Source: Argyresthia goedartella (Eukaryota > Arthropoda > Insecta > Lepidoptera > Argyresthiidae). Taken from it: 64,000 nucleotides of DNA. Below are positions 30,533 to 41,300 of the stretch, one piece after another. Position 1 is the first letter of the stretch; every line of letters starts with the position of its first letter. A model generated the notes under the pieces. It saw only the letters and a program-made list of their open reading frames with translations. It had not been told where the DNA came from and did no database searches. A program made the translations under genes and the position numbers. The stretch covers positions 1,178,001 to 1,242,000 of the forward strand of contig OX463813.1 of NCBI GenBank assembly GCA_949825045.1, read 5' to 3'.

Positions 30533-31841
30533 CATAGTCAGGTCATAAGTTCTGTCACACAATAAAAACTTTTGAATTTAGAACGCTGGCCACAAAATAG
30601 TTTATTGAATTCGAATTTCGAATTTTTCATGAAAATAATAATGTGTACTTTCTAGAGTTTTACTCATTTTTAAATATGGAGTGGACACTTAAAGAAGACC
30701 GTGTCGCAGTTATTGCGTTGCATTGCTGCGGTTACGCGCCAATTCAAATTTTCGACTTACTGAAAAATTTGAATATAACCAAAAGATTCGTTTATCGTAC
30801 CATAAAACGATACAATGAAGACTCTAGTGTAGATGACAGGTCTAGAAGTAGTCGCCCTCGCTCTGGTAGGACTCCAGCAGTGATAAAAGCTGTGTAGGCG
30901 CGAATTCAAAGAAATCCCATACGTAAGCAGAAACTGTTGGCCTTTCAGATGGGGTTAAGCAGGACCACGGTGAAAAGGGTGTTAAATGAAGACTTAGGGC
31001 TTAGGGCATATCGAAGAAAAACAGGACATCGTTTGGACGCTCGTTTATTGGACCTGAGACTGAAGAGATGCCGCGCTTTGTTGAAGCGGTACGCGGGAAA
31101 AAGGCATCGGGAAATTCTTTTTTCGGTTGAAAAAATTTTCAACGTGGAAGAGAGCTACAACAAACAAAATGATAAGGTGTACACACACAGCAGTAAAGAA
31201 GCGAGCAACCGTATTCCGCGTGTCCAACGAGGTCATTTTCCATCCTCGCTCATGGTTTGGTTGGGAGTCTCTTATTGGGGCTTAACTGAGGTACATTTTT
31301 GTGAGAAAGGCGAAAAAACGAATGCAGTTGTTTATCAAAATACAGTCCTCAAGAACCTTGTGGAACCTGTTTCTCATACCATGTTAAATAACAGGCACTG
31401 GGTATTCCAACAAGATTCTGCGCCAGCTCATAGAGCGAAAAGCACACAGGACTGGCTGGCGGCGCATTAAATCGACTTCATCCGGCACGAAGACTGGCCC
31501 TCCTCCAGTCCAGATTTGAATCCGTTAGATTACAAGATATGGCAACACTTGCAGGAAAAGGCCTGCTCAAAGCCTCATCCTGATTTGGAGTCACTCAAGG
31601 CATCCTTGATTAAGGCAGCCGCCGATATTGACATGGACCTCGTTCGTGCTGCGATAGACGACTGGCCGCGCAGAATAAAGGCCTGTATTCAAAATCGCGG
31701 GACTCATTTTGTATAAACTTTATTACCATAAGAATCTATGTTTTATTAAGTTTATTTTGCTATATAAATGTTTACATAAATAATAAACATGTCTAAATTA
31801 TTTCATATTGAACATGTGACGGAACTTATGACCTGACTATG
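30533..31841 (+). mobile_element. maT (DD37D) mariner transposon
   Basis: 1309 bp flanked by TA duplications (30531-30532, 31842-31843). The terminal inverted repeats are about 28 bp, starting CATAGTCAGGTCATAAGTTC. The surrounding monomer resumes exactly (AGATATATA / GATTAATGC). It encodes a broken transposase. The spacing of the last two acidic residues (37) identifies the maT group of the Tc1/mariner superfamily. Confidence 0.9.
30676..31716 (+). pseudogene. maT-type mariner transposase, inactivated
   Basis: The N-terminal helix-turn-helix region begins MEWTLKEDRVAVIAL and is followed by SGRTPAV. The catalytic region has FSVEKIFNVEES where family members have SDEK, so the first Asp is Val. 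The second Asp is in FQQDSAPAH and the third in SPDLNPLDY, 37 residues apart. In-frame stops occur near 30895 and 31468. The rest of the frame is continuous to the TAA near 31714, so decay is modest, but the missing Asp and the stops make it non-functional. Confidence 0.9.
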
Positions 31842-33796
31842 TAGATTAATGCTAACTTCCTTGATTTAAATGTTTCGCGCCCAATCAGGTACTCTTAAGG
31901 TAGAAGTTAACCTGTCGCCTTTATCTCAGAATTAACATCTTCTACTTCTTTAATAATATGCTTATTGCAAATCAAACTTTATAACGATTAATGGTTATGT
32001 ATACAGTTTGATTGCGCACTAGGACTGTCCTGTTTCATAAACACTCCTGTCTTGCCTAGGTTTGCTGGAACAAATCTATCCCTATATCCCTATCTTGCCT
32101 ATAAAATGTATTGTAAATGTGAGTTTATCTATATTTTCTGTTCAATAAAGAATATGAATATGTCGTAGGATTATTTGATAATCCGTATTTTCGCGAAAAC
32201 ACTGCGGTATATATAGGTGAAGGATGAAGGGGTGAGCGAATCTCCCTTTATCCTTCGTGTTAGGTTGAACATGTAAGAACAAAAAAAAAGCACTTAGAAG
32301 TACTTTTTGACAAAATCCCTAGAATTTTCGCGAAAATACGGATTATCATATAATCCTATGACATATATATCTGCAGCTTCAGGAGTCTCCAGCCACCTGG
32401 GGGTATCACTATCGGCCGTCAAATCAAGATCTTTTCAAAAGTCAGAAAAAAGTGAGTGTGCACGATTATCAAACTTGTCTTATTAACACCTTGTCAGCGC
32501 ATTTTAAAATACTTATCCATAGGTTTTGATCTTTAACATAAAATGGTCAGAATCATGAACCAATATTCACAACTCGGTAGTTTTTGTGAAATTTGTTACG
32601 GATAACTAGTGGGTTAATTGGATTCCGGTACTGAATAGTCAACGTGACAAAATGTTCGACGGTTGGAATGTGCAGGTGTCAAAATGTTTTTATGGACCTA
32701 ATGTCTATGTGGCAAAAAGTATGAACATCAAAATGTGCAATGGTTAAAATGGACTGGAGTTAAAATGTGTTCTGGTCAAAGCGAACCAACGTCATAATGA
32801 ATTTGTTGGCCCGTTTTGTGTTATACTTTCAACCTTCATTAAAAATTCTAATCTTGATATGTGGACTCTAGCGATCTTGATTACAATTATAAATAAAAGA
32901 TAGATAAAAGTCAATTCAAGACAGTAGTGATCTCGGATCAACAATAACGTCCATGGAAAATATTTATGGAATCTCAAAATGTTATAGAAAGTATGTTGTA
33001 GAAATGTTATAGATATATAGATTAATGCTAACTTCCTTGATTTCAATGTTTCGCGCCTAATCAGGGACTCTTGAGGTAGAAGTTAATCTGTTGCCTGTAT
33101 CTCAGAATTAACATCTACTACTTCTTTAATAATTTGCTTATTGCAACTCAAACTTTCTAACGATTAATGGTTATGTATACAGTTTGATTGCGCACTAGGA
33201 CTGTCCTGTTTCATAAATACTCCTGTCTTGCCTAGTTTTCTAGAACAAATCTATCCCTATATTCCTATCTTGCCTATAAAATTTATTGTAACTGTGAGTT
33301 TATCTATATTTTCTGTTCAATAAAGAATATGAATATGTCGTAGGATTATTTGATAATCCGTATTTTCGCGAAAACACTGCGGTATATATAGGTGAAGGAT
33401 GAAGGGGTGAGCAAATCTCCCTTTATCCTTCGTGTTAGGTTGAACATGTAAGAACAAAAAAAAAACACTTAGAAGTACTTTTTGAAAAAAATCCCTAGAA
33501 TTTTCGCGAAAATACGGATTATCATATAATCCTATGACATATATATCTGCAGCTTCAGGAGTCTCCAGCCACCTGTGGGTATCACGATCGGCCGTCAAAT
33601 CAAGATCTTTACAAAAGTCAGAAAAAAGTGAGTGTGCACGATTATCAAACTTGTCTTGTTAACACACTTGTCGGCGCATTTTAAAATATCCATAGGTTTT
33701 GAACTTTAACATAAAATGGTCAGAATCATGAACCAATATTCACAACTCGTTAGTTGTGAAATTTGTTACGGATAACTAGTGGGTTAATTGGTGGCC

Positions 33797-33805
33797 GCCC
33801 ATCAT
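33797..33805. repeat. Left 9-bp target-site duplication (GCCCATCAT) of foldback element
   Basis: GCCCATCAT occurs directly before AGCGATTTGAAGTTAGCC and again at 38843-38851, directly after the inverse complement of that terminus. Nine-base duplications are typical of foldback and Mutator-like transposons. Confidence 0.82.
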
Positions 33806-34545
33806 AGCGATTTGAAGTTAGCCTAACACTTCTTAGGAACGTCTCTAAAATTTTAGACGATTTAGACCTTTTTTGGACCGCCATAAATACGAAGTTTTAG
33901 ATTTTGACATCGCTTAGTTTTCGTAAAAAAAAATAAAAATGTTACAAACACAAGCTCAACACATGCGAGTATAACGTTGAAACTCATAGCGTTTACGGGC
34001 CCGATTTTGAACCCCCAGGAAATGTTATCAGAACATCTGTATGTCATATAGTTTCTGAGAAAAAAAATAAAAACAACGGCAACAATGTCGTCAAGGTAAA
34101 CAAGCGCATAAGGAATGGAACGCATGAGAAGGTAAGACTTTGTTTTAATAGGCAGAAGACTCCGAATGTTACCGAAATATGAGGTTTTCGATTTTGAACT
34201 CATGTGGTTTCGACGTAAGATGACAAAACATCCGAACATAATTTGAGTGTAATCTGCAAACACCAGCCCAACAGTGCTAGTATATTGTTGAAACTCACAG
34301 CGTTCAAGGTGGCAATTTAGACCCCCCAGGAAAAGTAATCAAAACATCTGTATGTCATATAGTTTCTGAGAAAAAAAATAATAACAACAACAACAATGTC
34401 GTCGAGGTAAACAAGCGCATAAGGAATGGAACGCATGAGAAGGTAGGTCTTTATTTTAATAGGCAGAGGACTCCGAAAGTTACCGAAATACGAGGTTTCC
34501 GATTTTGATCTCATGTGGTTTCGACGTAAGATGACAAAGAGAGCA
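33806..34545 (+). repeat. Left inverted arm of the foldback element, two subrepeats
   Basis: Two tandem subunits share GTATGTCATATAGTTTCTGAGAAAAAAAATAA..CAACA and AAGCGCATAAGGAATGGAACGCATGAGAAGGTA. They recur at about 34040-34130 and 34340-34450. Minus-strand ORFs of 133 and 65 aa in this arm are repeat by-products (they recur in each subunit) and are not annotated as genes. Confidence 0.8.
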
Positions 34546-34620
34546 TAATTTTAAACTGACCAAACAGTAACAAAAAATAAACAAAAGCAAAATATTGTTA
34601 TTTTAGACTGTGCCGTCAAC

Positions 34621-35061
34621 TTGTTCAGGAATATGATACCAATACCTTCATATACCGAAACCAATGCTTGCCAGACAGAAGCTTGTAGGGTCAATGGAGA
34701 AAAAAAGAACTGGTACCTGATTTTGCCCTGCATGAGCAATGGGGTAATTGAGCTACAGGCCTCTGTAGGTCATTGTATCCGTGATCGAGTTTGGGGATGT
34801 ACCGAATGTGATGACGACGAGGCAGTAGCATGTGTGTCTACGGTGTCCATGGGCGACAATATCGCCATTGATATTACTGATGTCAATGATCCTTCTGATG
34901 AAGATAGTAGTATATCCGTAACACTTCGAGACATCCCATGGATTTTAAATGTGCGCAATAAAATCTACCACCTGAGAGGTGCCGTGGAGTACCAGTACCC
35001 AAGAGTGGAAGGGCTCATGGGGCACTATTTAGCATTATGTCGACGGAACACTGACATATGA
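34621..35061 (+). CDS. 146-aa ORF with ubiquitin-protease-like C-terminal segment, TE-encoded
   Basis: This ORF begins at MFRNMIPIPSYTET and has a Cys-containing middle (CHC-poor; WGCTECDDDE near residue 58). It ends with a DIPWILNVRNKIYHLRGAVEY segment followed by GHYLALCRRNTDI. The last motif resembles the His box of C19 ubiquitin-specific proteases (GHY.A). I have seen similar C-termini in large insect transposon proteins. The N-terminal Cys box and a transposase core are not seen, so this is probably the 3' part of a decayed ORF. Frame upstream of 34621 is not clearly coding. Confidence 0.4.
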   Translation: MFRNMIPIPSYTETNACQTEACRVNGEKKNWYLILPCMSNGVIELQASVGHCIRDRVWGCTECDDDEAVACVSTVSMGDNIAIDITDVNDPSDEDSSISVTLRDIPWILNVRNKIYHLRGAVEYQYPRVEGLMGHYLALCRRNTDI

Positions 35062-35185
35062 GAGATGTACGATGACACTAAATCCAGTGTTCGTTCAATA
35101 CCATGTACCTACTAAGGGATAAATGAGTTACTCTACTACATAGTGTAAATAATATTAAACTACTAAACTTAACCTATACAGTGTG

Positions 35186-35308
35186 TAACAGAAAGGGGGA
35201 TAAAAGCCTAATGGGGGTTATTAGGGACACCATTCTGAACAACTTTCACTGCGGAACCGACTTGATCAGCGAAACATATATTTCGGCTTTTATCTTCCTT
35301 TCTGTATA
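35186..35308. repeat. Small MITE of about 123 bp with 20-bp inverted ends
   Basis: The left end, ACAGAAAGGGGGATAAAAGCC, is matched by GGCTTTTATCTTCCTTTCTGT at the right end. The centre is GGGACACCATTCTGAACAAC. No ORF. Confidence 0.6.
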
Positions 35309-35339
35309 ACCCTATAGCTCTATAATGTAGTATATGAGA

Positions 35340-36720
35340 CACTAAAGATAATAAACAAATTGTTGTAAATAAAATGAAGAATGACATGCAAAAAAAGTAA
35401 GGCTTTGAAAAAACTAAAAATAAAATAAAAAATAATATATAGAAAAAAAGGTACCTATCTTAACAAAAAAAAAACACAAAAATTATTATAACAATAAGTG
35501 TGCTGTTAGTAGATTTGTTGATAAAATGTTGTAAATACTATCTAGAATAGGTGGAATAAAACGATCAAAGGTGCTTTGATTGAAAAAAACTAAAACAATA
35601 TTCGTAAACAAAAATGCACATAACGTATCTAGTACATAATAAATAAATAAATAAATAAATAAAATAGATGGAAGAAATGAAAAGCGAAAATAAATAAAAC
35701 GTTGAAAATACTGTTTATAATAGGAAAAGTAAAGCAAACAAATATGCTTAGATTGGAAATAAACGGAAAAAAAGGGAAAAATAACAAAAAAATGTAAACA
35801 ATAAATACGCAAAACTTATCTAGTAAATAATATAACATAAAAACAAAAAAAAACAAAATGTATTATAACAATAAGTGTGCTGTTAGTAGATTTGTGTAAA
35901 AATAAATAAAATGTTACAGTACATACAAGAAATAATAAAAAAAATCGCTGGGAGTATATTTATGTCGAAATAAATAAAATGTTGTAAATACTGTTTAATA
36001 AAGGTGAAGTAAAGAAAAAGGAAGATGCCTAGATTGAAAAAAAAAAACGGAAAAATAACAAAAAAAAATGGAAAACAAACCATATCTAATAAATAATAAA
36101 ACATAGGGACTTGAAATACAGCAGATTTAAGAAATAGTGCCTAACCAAAAAAATGCGCTGTTAGTAGATTTATGTGAGAATAAATAAAATGTTGTAAATA
36201 CTATCTAGAATAGGTGGAGTAAAATAATCAAAGGTGCTTAGATTGAAAAAACGAAAGCAATATTCGTAAACAAAAATGCACATAACGTATCTAGTACATA
36301 ACATAAAATAAATACACAACACATATCTAGTAAATAATATAACATAGACACAAAAACAACACAAAAATTATTATAACATTAAGTGTGTTGTTAGAAGATT
36401 TGTGTAAAAATAAATAATATGTTACAGTACAGAATAGGTGAAGTAAAGCAAAATACTTAGATTGAAAAAAAAATGGTTAAAAATACATGCATAAAACATA
36501 TCTATTAATTAATATAAAATAGAGACTTGAAATACTGTATACGAAATAGAACAGGCAAAGAATACGCTGTCAGTGTATTTATAATGTGGATATAGATAAA
36601 ATGTAAATACCGTTTAAATAAAGAAATAGACGATAAAATTGAAAAAAGTAGGTACAATAAAAAGTATATATGTATATGCAAAAAAAATGCTGTCAGTACA
36701 TTAATGTGGGAATAATACTA
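35340..36720. repeat. Degenerate AT-rich minisatellite inside the foldback element
   Basis: The block (T/A)GCTGT(T/C)AGTA(G)ATTTATG followed by AATAAATAAAATGTTGTAAATACTGTTTA and GAAGTAAAG(C)AAA recurs with large variation near 35495, 35872, 36150, 36380, 36560 and 36690. Spacing is roughly 130-380 bp. No credible gene; minus-strand Phe/Tyr-rich ORFs here come from the A-rich composition. Confidence 0.6.
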
Positions 36721-37448
36721 GTTTATGCAACTGTCATACAATGAGGGTCCTTAAAACACGAGTGTTGTTTTAGGTTTTTATAACAGGGTCACAGGAGTGT
36801 TTTAAGGACTAATTAAATACAGCTGCATACACTACTTTATCTAAACACAACCAACCTTACCTAACCTAAATTCGGGCTTGGCCATTTTCTCAACAATAGC
36901 TACCGATTTTCCGTTCCGTACTGATCTGACAGCTAATAGTTAGTACTTTATGCAATTTCTGTATAATGAGGGGCCTTAAATCTTACAAATTTGTTGAAAT
37001 TGTTACACTGTTAGGCTGGTGTTTGCAGATTCGATCAAATTATGTTCGGTGTCATCTTACGTCGAAACCACATGAGTTCAAAATCGGAAACCTCGTATTT
37101 CGGTAACTTTCGGAGTCCTCTGCCTATTAAAATATAGTCCTACCTTCTCATGCGTTCCATTCCTTAAGCTCTTGTTTACCTCGACGACATTGTTGTCGTT
37201 GTTTTTATTTTTTTTTCTCAGAAACTATATGACATACAGATGTTTTGATTACTTTTCATGGGGGGTCAAAATCGCCTCCTTGAACGCTGTGAGTTTCAAC
37301 AATATACTAGCACTGTTGGGCTGGTGTTTGCAGATTACACTCAAATTATGTTCGGATATTTTGTCATCTTACGTCGAAACCACATGAGTTCAAAATCGGA
37401 AACCTCCTATTTCGGTAACTTTCGGAGTCCTCTGCCTATTAAAATAAA

Positions 37449-38520
37449 ACAATAGTGTGAACAATAAACTCCTCTTCAATACTGCCAAGTGCTATGTAAT
37501 GTCCTTTACGCGCTCCTCTCATCCTATAAGCGCGATATATACACTCGGTACGGAGTCTTTGACTCGAGTGTATTCGATTAGGGACCTCGGTGTTACGTTC
37601 GACCCTAAACTTACATTCCATGAGCACGTGAGCACATTGGCCAAGGAATGCTTCAAAAGATTGGGGTTTGTAATACGGAATAGTAAGGGATTCCGTAACC
37701 TGGGTGTGGTCCAGCTTCTCTACATGGCCCTAGTGAGAACCAAACTTGAATCTAGCTCGGTGGTTTGGAATCCGCATGAAAGCTCCTACATACTTTTGCT
37801 CGAGAAGGTACACAAAGCTTTCCTACGATACCTATATAAGCGGAAATTTGGATACTACCCTTATCTTTATCCATCCGCTTTTATATTGGGTATGCTCGGA
37901 TACAACTCACTAGAGGTCAGACGTAACACCGAGCAGCTTCTGACTGTGTGTCGATTGTTGCGAGGCGACAGTGACTGTGTCGCGCTTGTCGGTACGGTAT
38001 GCGCGCTATACGTGCCCGACAGTTATCTCCGCGCGCGTAGGCACCAGCTGTTAGCGGGCGGCACGTACCGCACGGTGGCGCGCCAGCAGTCTCCACTGGT
38101 GAGGGCGCGGGATAGCCTCAATGCTCTGCTGGCTGCTGCACCACTGACTGATCTGTTTGGTGATGAGTGGAGGCACATTCTGCGAGAATGTGGCAGGTTC
38201 TGCGAGATGAAGGAGTGAAAGTGTTGTCTTAGAAATATTATTATTATTATTTTTTGCATTGACATTTTAATTTAGTACCCTTGACATACCTAATAATGTT
38301 TAATACTATTTGAATTTGACCTAAAGTTAATGTTTAATGTGATTTGATATGTAGCATTTTCTACGAATTTGTACCCTTTGTTCCCTACCTGTGAAATCGA
38401 CTTACCTAAATTGATTCTGACATTGTATAACTATTAGACTTTGTACAGCGCATTGGGTGTATACCTGTAATGTTGTACATCGTAATTGTATAGTAATAAT
38501 AACAAAAAAAAAAAAAAAAA
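37449..38520 (+). mobile_element. 5'-truncated Jockey-like LINE with poly(A) tail
   Basis: The insertion interrupts the foldback arm between ATTAAAAT/AAAA and GTCTTACC. It consists of the last 250 or so codons of ORF2 (37457-38218), a 3' UTR of about 280 bp, and an A-run at 38504-38520. Being poly(A)-tailed it differs from the CR1-like LINEs elsewhere in the window. Confidence 0.82.
37457..38218 (+). pseudogene. LINE ORF2 C-terminal fragment (RT thumb and distal part)
   Basis: 253 codons. NNKLLFNTAKCYVMSFTR and IRDLGVTFDPKLTFHEHV match the region just after the RT catalytic box in Jockey-group LINEs (KT..M.F, D.LGV.LD..LTF..H). MALVRTKLESSSVVWNPH and VHKAFLRYLYKR follow. The catalytic YADD segment is missing because of 5' truncation. 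The C-terminal third is Arg/Leu-rich. Confidence 0.8.
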
Positions 38521-39032
38521 GTCTTACCTTCTCATGCGTTCCATTCCTTATGCGCTTGTTTGCCTTGACGACATTGTTGCCGTTGTTTTTATTTTTTTTC
38601 TCAGAAACTATATGACATACAGATGTTCTGATAACATATCCTGGGGGTTCAAAATCGTAAACGCTATGAGTTTCAACTTTTTACTCGCATGTGTTGGGCT
38701 GGTGTTTGTAACTTCTTTTTTTTTCGAAAACTAAGCGAGGTCAAAATCTGAAACTTCGTATTTGGGGGGGTCCAAAAAAGGTCTAAATCGTCCAAAATTT
38801 TAGAGACGTTCCTAAGAAGTGTTGGGCTAACTTCACATCGCTGCCCATCATGCTCTATTGGCTACAACTAACCTTTACGCTGGAGATACAGGTTTGAATC
38901 TCGGGGCTGAACATGTAGCAATGAGAAAGGTTATTTATAGTAAGTTAACGAAAGCTTAATGGTGATGATGACCTCATCATTCTTTAACTATTCTGTTGTC
39001 TCTGATATTGATTATTATTCTGTCACACGCAG

Positions 39033-39422
39033 GTCGCAAGATGCGCGTTTTTTGGACAGATTATCAAGAATATAATGAACAAAGTAATACAACCATGGAT
39101 AACCGACCCGAATCAACCGAATAACCCGAATCTACCCAATAACAATAACAACAATCCATGTGGTAACCAAAATAACCCATGTAACAATCAACCCAATAAC
39201 CCGAATCAACCCAATAATCCGAATCTACCCAATAACCCGAATCTACCCAATAACCCGAATCTACCCAATAACCCGAATCAACCCAATAATCCGAATCTAC
39301 CCAATAACCCGAATCTACCCAATAACAATAACAACAATCCATGTGGTAACCAAAATACCCCATGTAACAATGTTGTGCCTCCAAAAAACAATGTAAATGT
39401 TGTGACGATCACTAATTCATGA
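39033..39422 (+). CDS. Candidate host exon encoding an Asn/Pro hexapeptide-repeat protein
   Basis: A splice acceptor (ATTATTATTCTGTCACACGCAG) precedes a frame reading VARCAFFGQIIKNIMNKVIQPW. It then runs into many 18-bp units encoding PNNPN(L/Q) and ends TGA at 39420-39422. An AATAAA lies at 39495-39500. Two blocks of Asn runs plus PCGNQN.PCNN bracket the repeat core. No signal peptide is visible; it would have to be in an earlier exon. Asn/Pro-rich low-complexity proteins in insects are often secreted or structural, but I do not recognise this one. It could be a pseudogene or an expanded minisatellite. Confidence 0.4.
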   Translation, partial: VARCAFFGQIIKNIMNKVIQPWITDPNQPNNPNLPNNNNNNPCGNQNNPCNNQPNNPNQPNNPNLPNNPNLPNNPNLPNNPNQPNNPNLPNNPNLPNNNNNNPCGNQNTPCNNVVPPKNNVNVVTITNS

Positions 39423-40288
39423 CAACATAAACACTTTTGTTAAATTGGTTCTATAATGTTTGTGTTTGTATTGTTGATGTGCCTGTTATAAACAAATAAA
39501 TAAATCAGTAAATAAATAATGCTTTTCCTCCAATTAATAACTACCTTAACTACCGCACCTGCCCTAATATATTTTTTATCCCCAAATAACAATTTGCTGG
39601 AACACCACGCTTACACTGCTAGCAGTGGTACTAGGGTTCAAGACGCAGTGGACGCAGCAGGCTCGGACGGCAACCTCACAGGGTTCAAATCAGGCAGTTT
39701 CTCATGAACAGGAGAGTCCCGTTAATAAAAATGGCTTATTAAAATAAAAACTTGGTGTTGTGATTGAAATGTGCAAATTTTTAGAATAGTATACATATCT
39801 GAAATAAATTTGTGTTATTTTTTTATAAACTTAGCGTGACGCCTTTTTCGGTAGGCTGGTGGTTGAGGCACAGTAGTATCTGCATTTAGCCAGTAATTCT
39901 TAATCCATCTTAGGTGCAGGGGGCTATCCCATCGCCACAGCTATGGACATACGAAGTTTTTCTCGCGATGTTTTTCATCATCGTTAGTGTGTTATATTGG
40001 GCACATAAGACAAATACATTTAGAAGGGTGTAGGTGAATACCTAATCCATTTATGCATTTTATCTACGCATTGATAGTATACTTTTAGAAAAAAACTAAA
40101 TCACTTTCTAACCACGTTTCTAAATAACTCCAATGTTAACAAAATACCGGAACATCCCACCCCCACCACATGAGCATCTTCCTTTTCCCTCTTTCAACAA
40201 GACAAAGAAGTTGGATGACAGGGAGGTACATATGAAGCTGGGGAGGCCTGGCGACTGAAAGCATCATCATGGTACACACTGGAGGTTT

Positions 40289-40323
<35 letters not shown>

Positions 40324-40407
40324 TAACTAGGTCACTTAAAAAATTGAACCACCCTCTTTTGACTCGAACCACTGCTCGATCCTCTACCTAAAACACCGAT
40401 TCAAGAC
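39423..40407. other. Non-coding region with SINE remnant and a GA microsatellite
   Basis: Contains the AATAAA sites after the Asn/Pro exon and a lepidopteran SINE-like remnant (about 39850-40010, with CTCGCGATGTTTTTCATCAT). It also has a perfect (GA)15 at 40291-40320. The 62-aa ORF at 39519-39707 has no supporting context. Confidence 0.5.
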
Positions 40408-40485
40408 TGTGGCTGATCTTCGACCCATTAGTCTGATACCATACTTATCAAATATTGTTGCAAAGTTTGTGTTAAATCAGGTGAT
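40408..40485 (+). pseudogene. LINE RT fragment (motif 1 region)
   Basis: The reading TVADLRPISLIPYLSNIVAK is the FRPISLLP-type motif of LINE reverse transcriptases. The frame dissolves after about 40485 into unrelated sequence. It may belong with the fragment at 41538-41640, the two separated by later insertions. Confidence 0.6.
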
Positions 40486-41128
40486 GTTGTTTAATATTTA
40501 TGCTTCGGAACGCACCTCGGTTTTTTGTTGCGCGGATCGACCGCGAGTGATCGGGACATCACTAGCTAGCTGTCACTTGGATAGAAAAAAAATGTCACTT
40601 TGCACGTGGAAAAATTGTCGGCCGTCAGGCATCGGGGCCTTGGCTGAATGTTATTTATAATAATCTCGTAATAATCGTCAAGAAATAAGTTGATTTCACG
40701 TCATCTTAGTGAGTGCTTCGTGCCGTGAAAATTTGAAGTGATTCGGTGATCAATTCGTCGCGCTCGGATAGCGACCCTTGTAGTCGGCAGCATCAAGACG
40801 GCACCAGCAGCGGGCTACGACACGAGTAAGATTCGACTCCCAACACCCCCCACCCTTGTGTTCCTCATCCCGTACTCCTGCCTCGAATCTGAACTTTCGA
40901 ATACCAGTCGACGGCGTCAAGGTCAGTACTACTTCGTGACATTTCATTGTAAAACAACCCTACCAAGATTCCACCCTTTCGGTTGAGGCGTGGATTTAAC
41001 AGATGTCTTATAATGAAGATATTGGTATTTTACCCATGCTACAATCAGAATTTAGGAAAGGACGGACGACGACAATGTACGATTATGCAAGCCGGCATTT
41101 TTTAAGAGTTTTTTTCGTCCCCTCTTTT
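40486..41128. other. Unassigned stretch, possibly retroposon 5' UTR
   Basis: GC-richer than the surroundings (for example 40690-40960), with no convincing ORF; the 83-aa and 65-aa frames lack any recognised motif. It could be a 5' UTR of a retroposon inserted into the RT fragments on either side. Confidence 0.3.
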
Positions 41129-41300
41129 GAGGGTTCCGTACCCAAAGGGTAAAACGGGACCCTATTACTAAGTCTCCACTGTCCGTCCGTCCGTCCTTCC
41201 GTCTGTCACCAGGCTGTATCTCATGAACATGATAGTTAGACAGTTGAAATTTTCACAAATGACGGATTTCTGTTGCCGCTATAAAAACAAATACTAAAAA
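41129..41300 (+). repeat. Lepidopteran interspersed repeat (GGGTTCCGTACCCAAAGGG type)
   Basis: The sequence GAGGGTTCCGTACCCAAAGG ... CGGGACCCTATTACTAAG ... CCGTCCGTCCGTCC ... GTCACCAGGCTGTATCTCAT is one I recognise as scattered through moth and butterfly genomes. It runs into TTCTGTTGCCGCTATAA. An inverted partial copy lies at 16196-16275. Confidence 0.8.

Larger units (their letters stand above)
28070..33792. repeat. Satellite array 2: monomers of about 1.18 kb, last one truncated
   Basis: Monomers start (TACTTTC) at about 28078, 29165, 30337 and 32824. The first lost about 90 bp near 28714, the third carries the maT mariner, and the fourth is cut off at about 33791 (GGGTTAATTGG). Sequence and internal parts match array 1. 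These monomers mostly share the subtype AATTATAAATAAAAGAT. Array 1 monomers 2 and 3 have AATCATAAATAAGTCTTTAAG at the same place. Confidence 0.85.
33806..38842. mobile_element. Foldback-type DNA transposon with long subrepeated inverted arms
   Basis: The termini are AGCGAT(T/G)TGAAGTTAGCC(T/C)AACAC, with a 9-bp duplication outside. The left arm (about 33806-34545) and right arm (about 37010-38842, interrupted by a LINE) are inverse complements. Each arm contains two or three copies of a unit of about 350 bp (ACTATATGACATACAGATGTT ... GGTAACTTTCGGAGTCC). The interior holds a 146-aa ORF with a ubiquitin-protease-like C-terminus, a small MITE and a long degenerate minisatellite. Superfamily assignment (foldback/MULE-like) is inference from duplication length and arm architecture. 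Confidence 0.78.
37010..38842 (-). repeat. Right inverted arm of the foldback element, split by a LINE
   Basis: 37010-37448 holds one partial and one complete subrepeat. 38521-38842 holds the outer part, ending TAACTTCACATCGCT. The interruption is a poly(A)-tailed LINE. Within the arm the subrepeats match those of the left arm in inverted orientation. Confidence 0.8.

Noticed and set aside
33862..34514. Minus-strand ORFs (133 and 65 aa) and the plus-strand ORFs near 37172-37455 and 38486-38734 in the foldback arms
   Set aside because: They are the same subrepeat read repeatedly in direct and inverted copies, with no stop-free extension or domain.
35486..36364. Several Phe/Leu/Tyr-rich minus-strand ORFs that look like membrane proteins
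   Set aside because: They reflect poly(A)-rich composition of the minisatellite and overlap each other in different frames.
39064..39384. Minus-strand 106-aa Tyr/Trp/Asp/Ser repeat ORF
   Set aside because: It is the antisense of the Asn/Pro repeat array; the sense strand has the acceptor, the Cys-containing blocks and the poly(A) signal.
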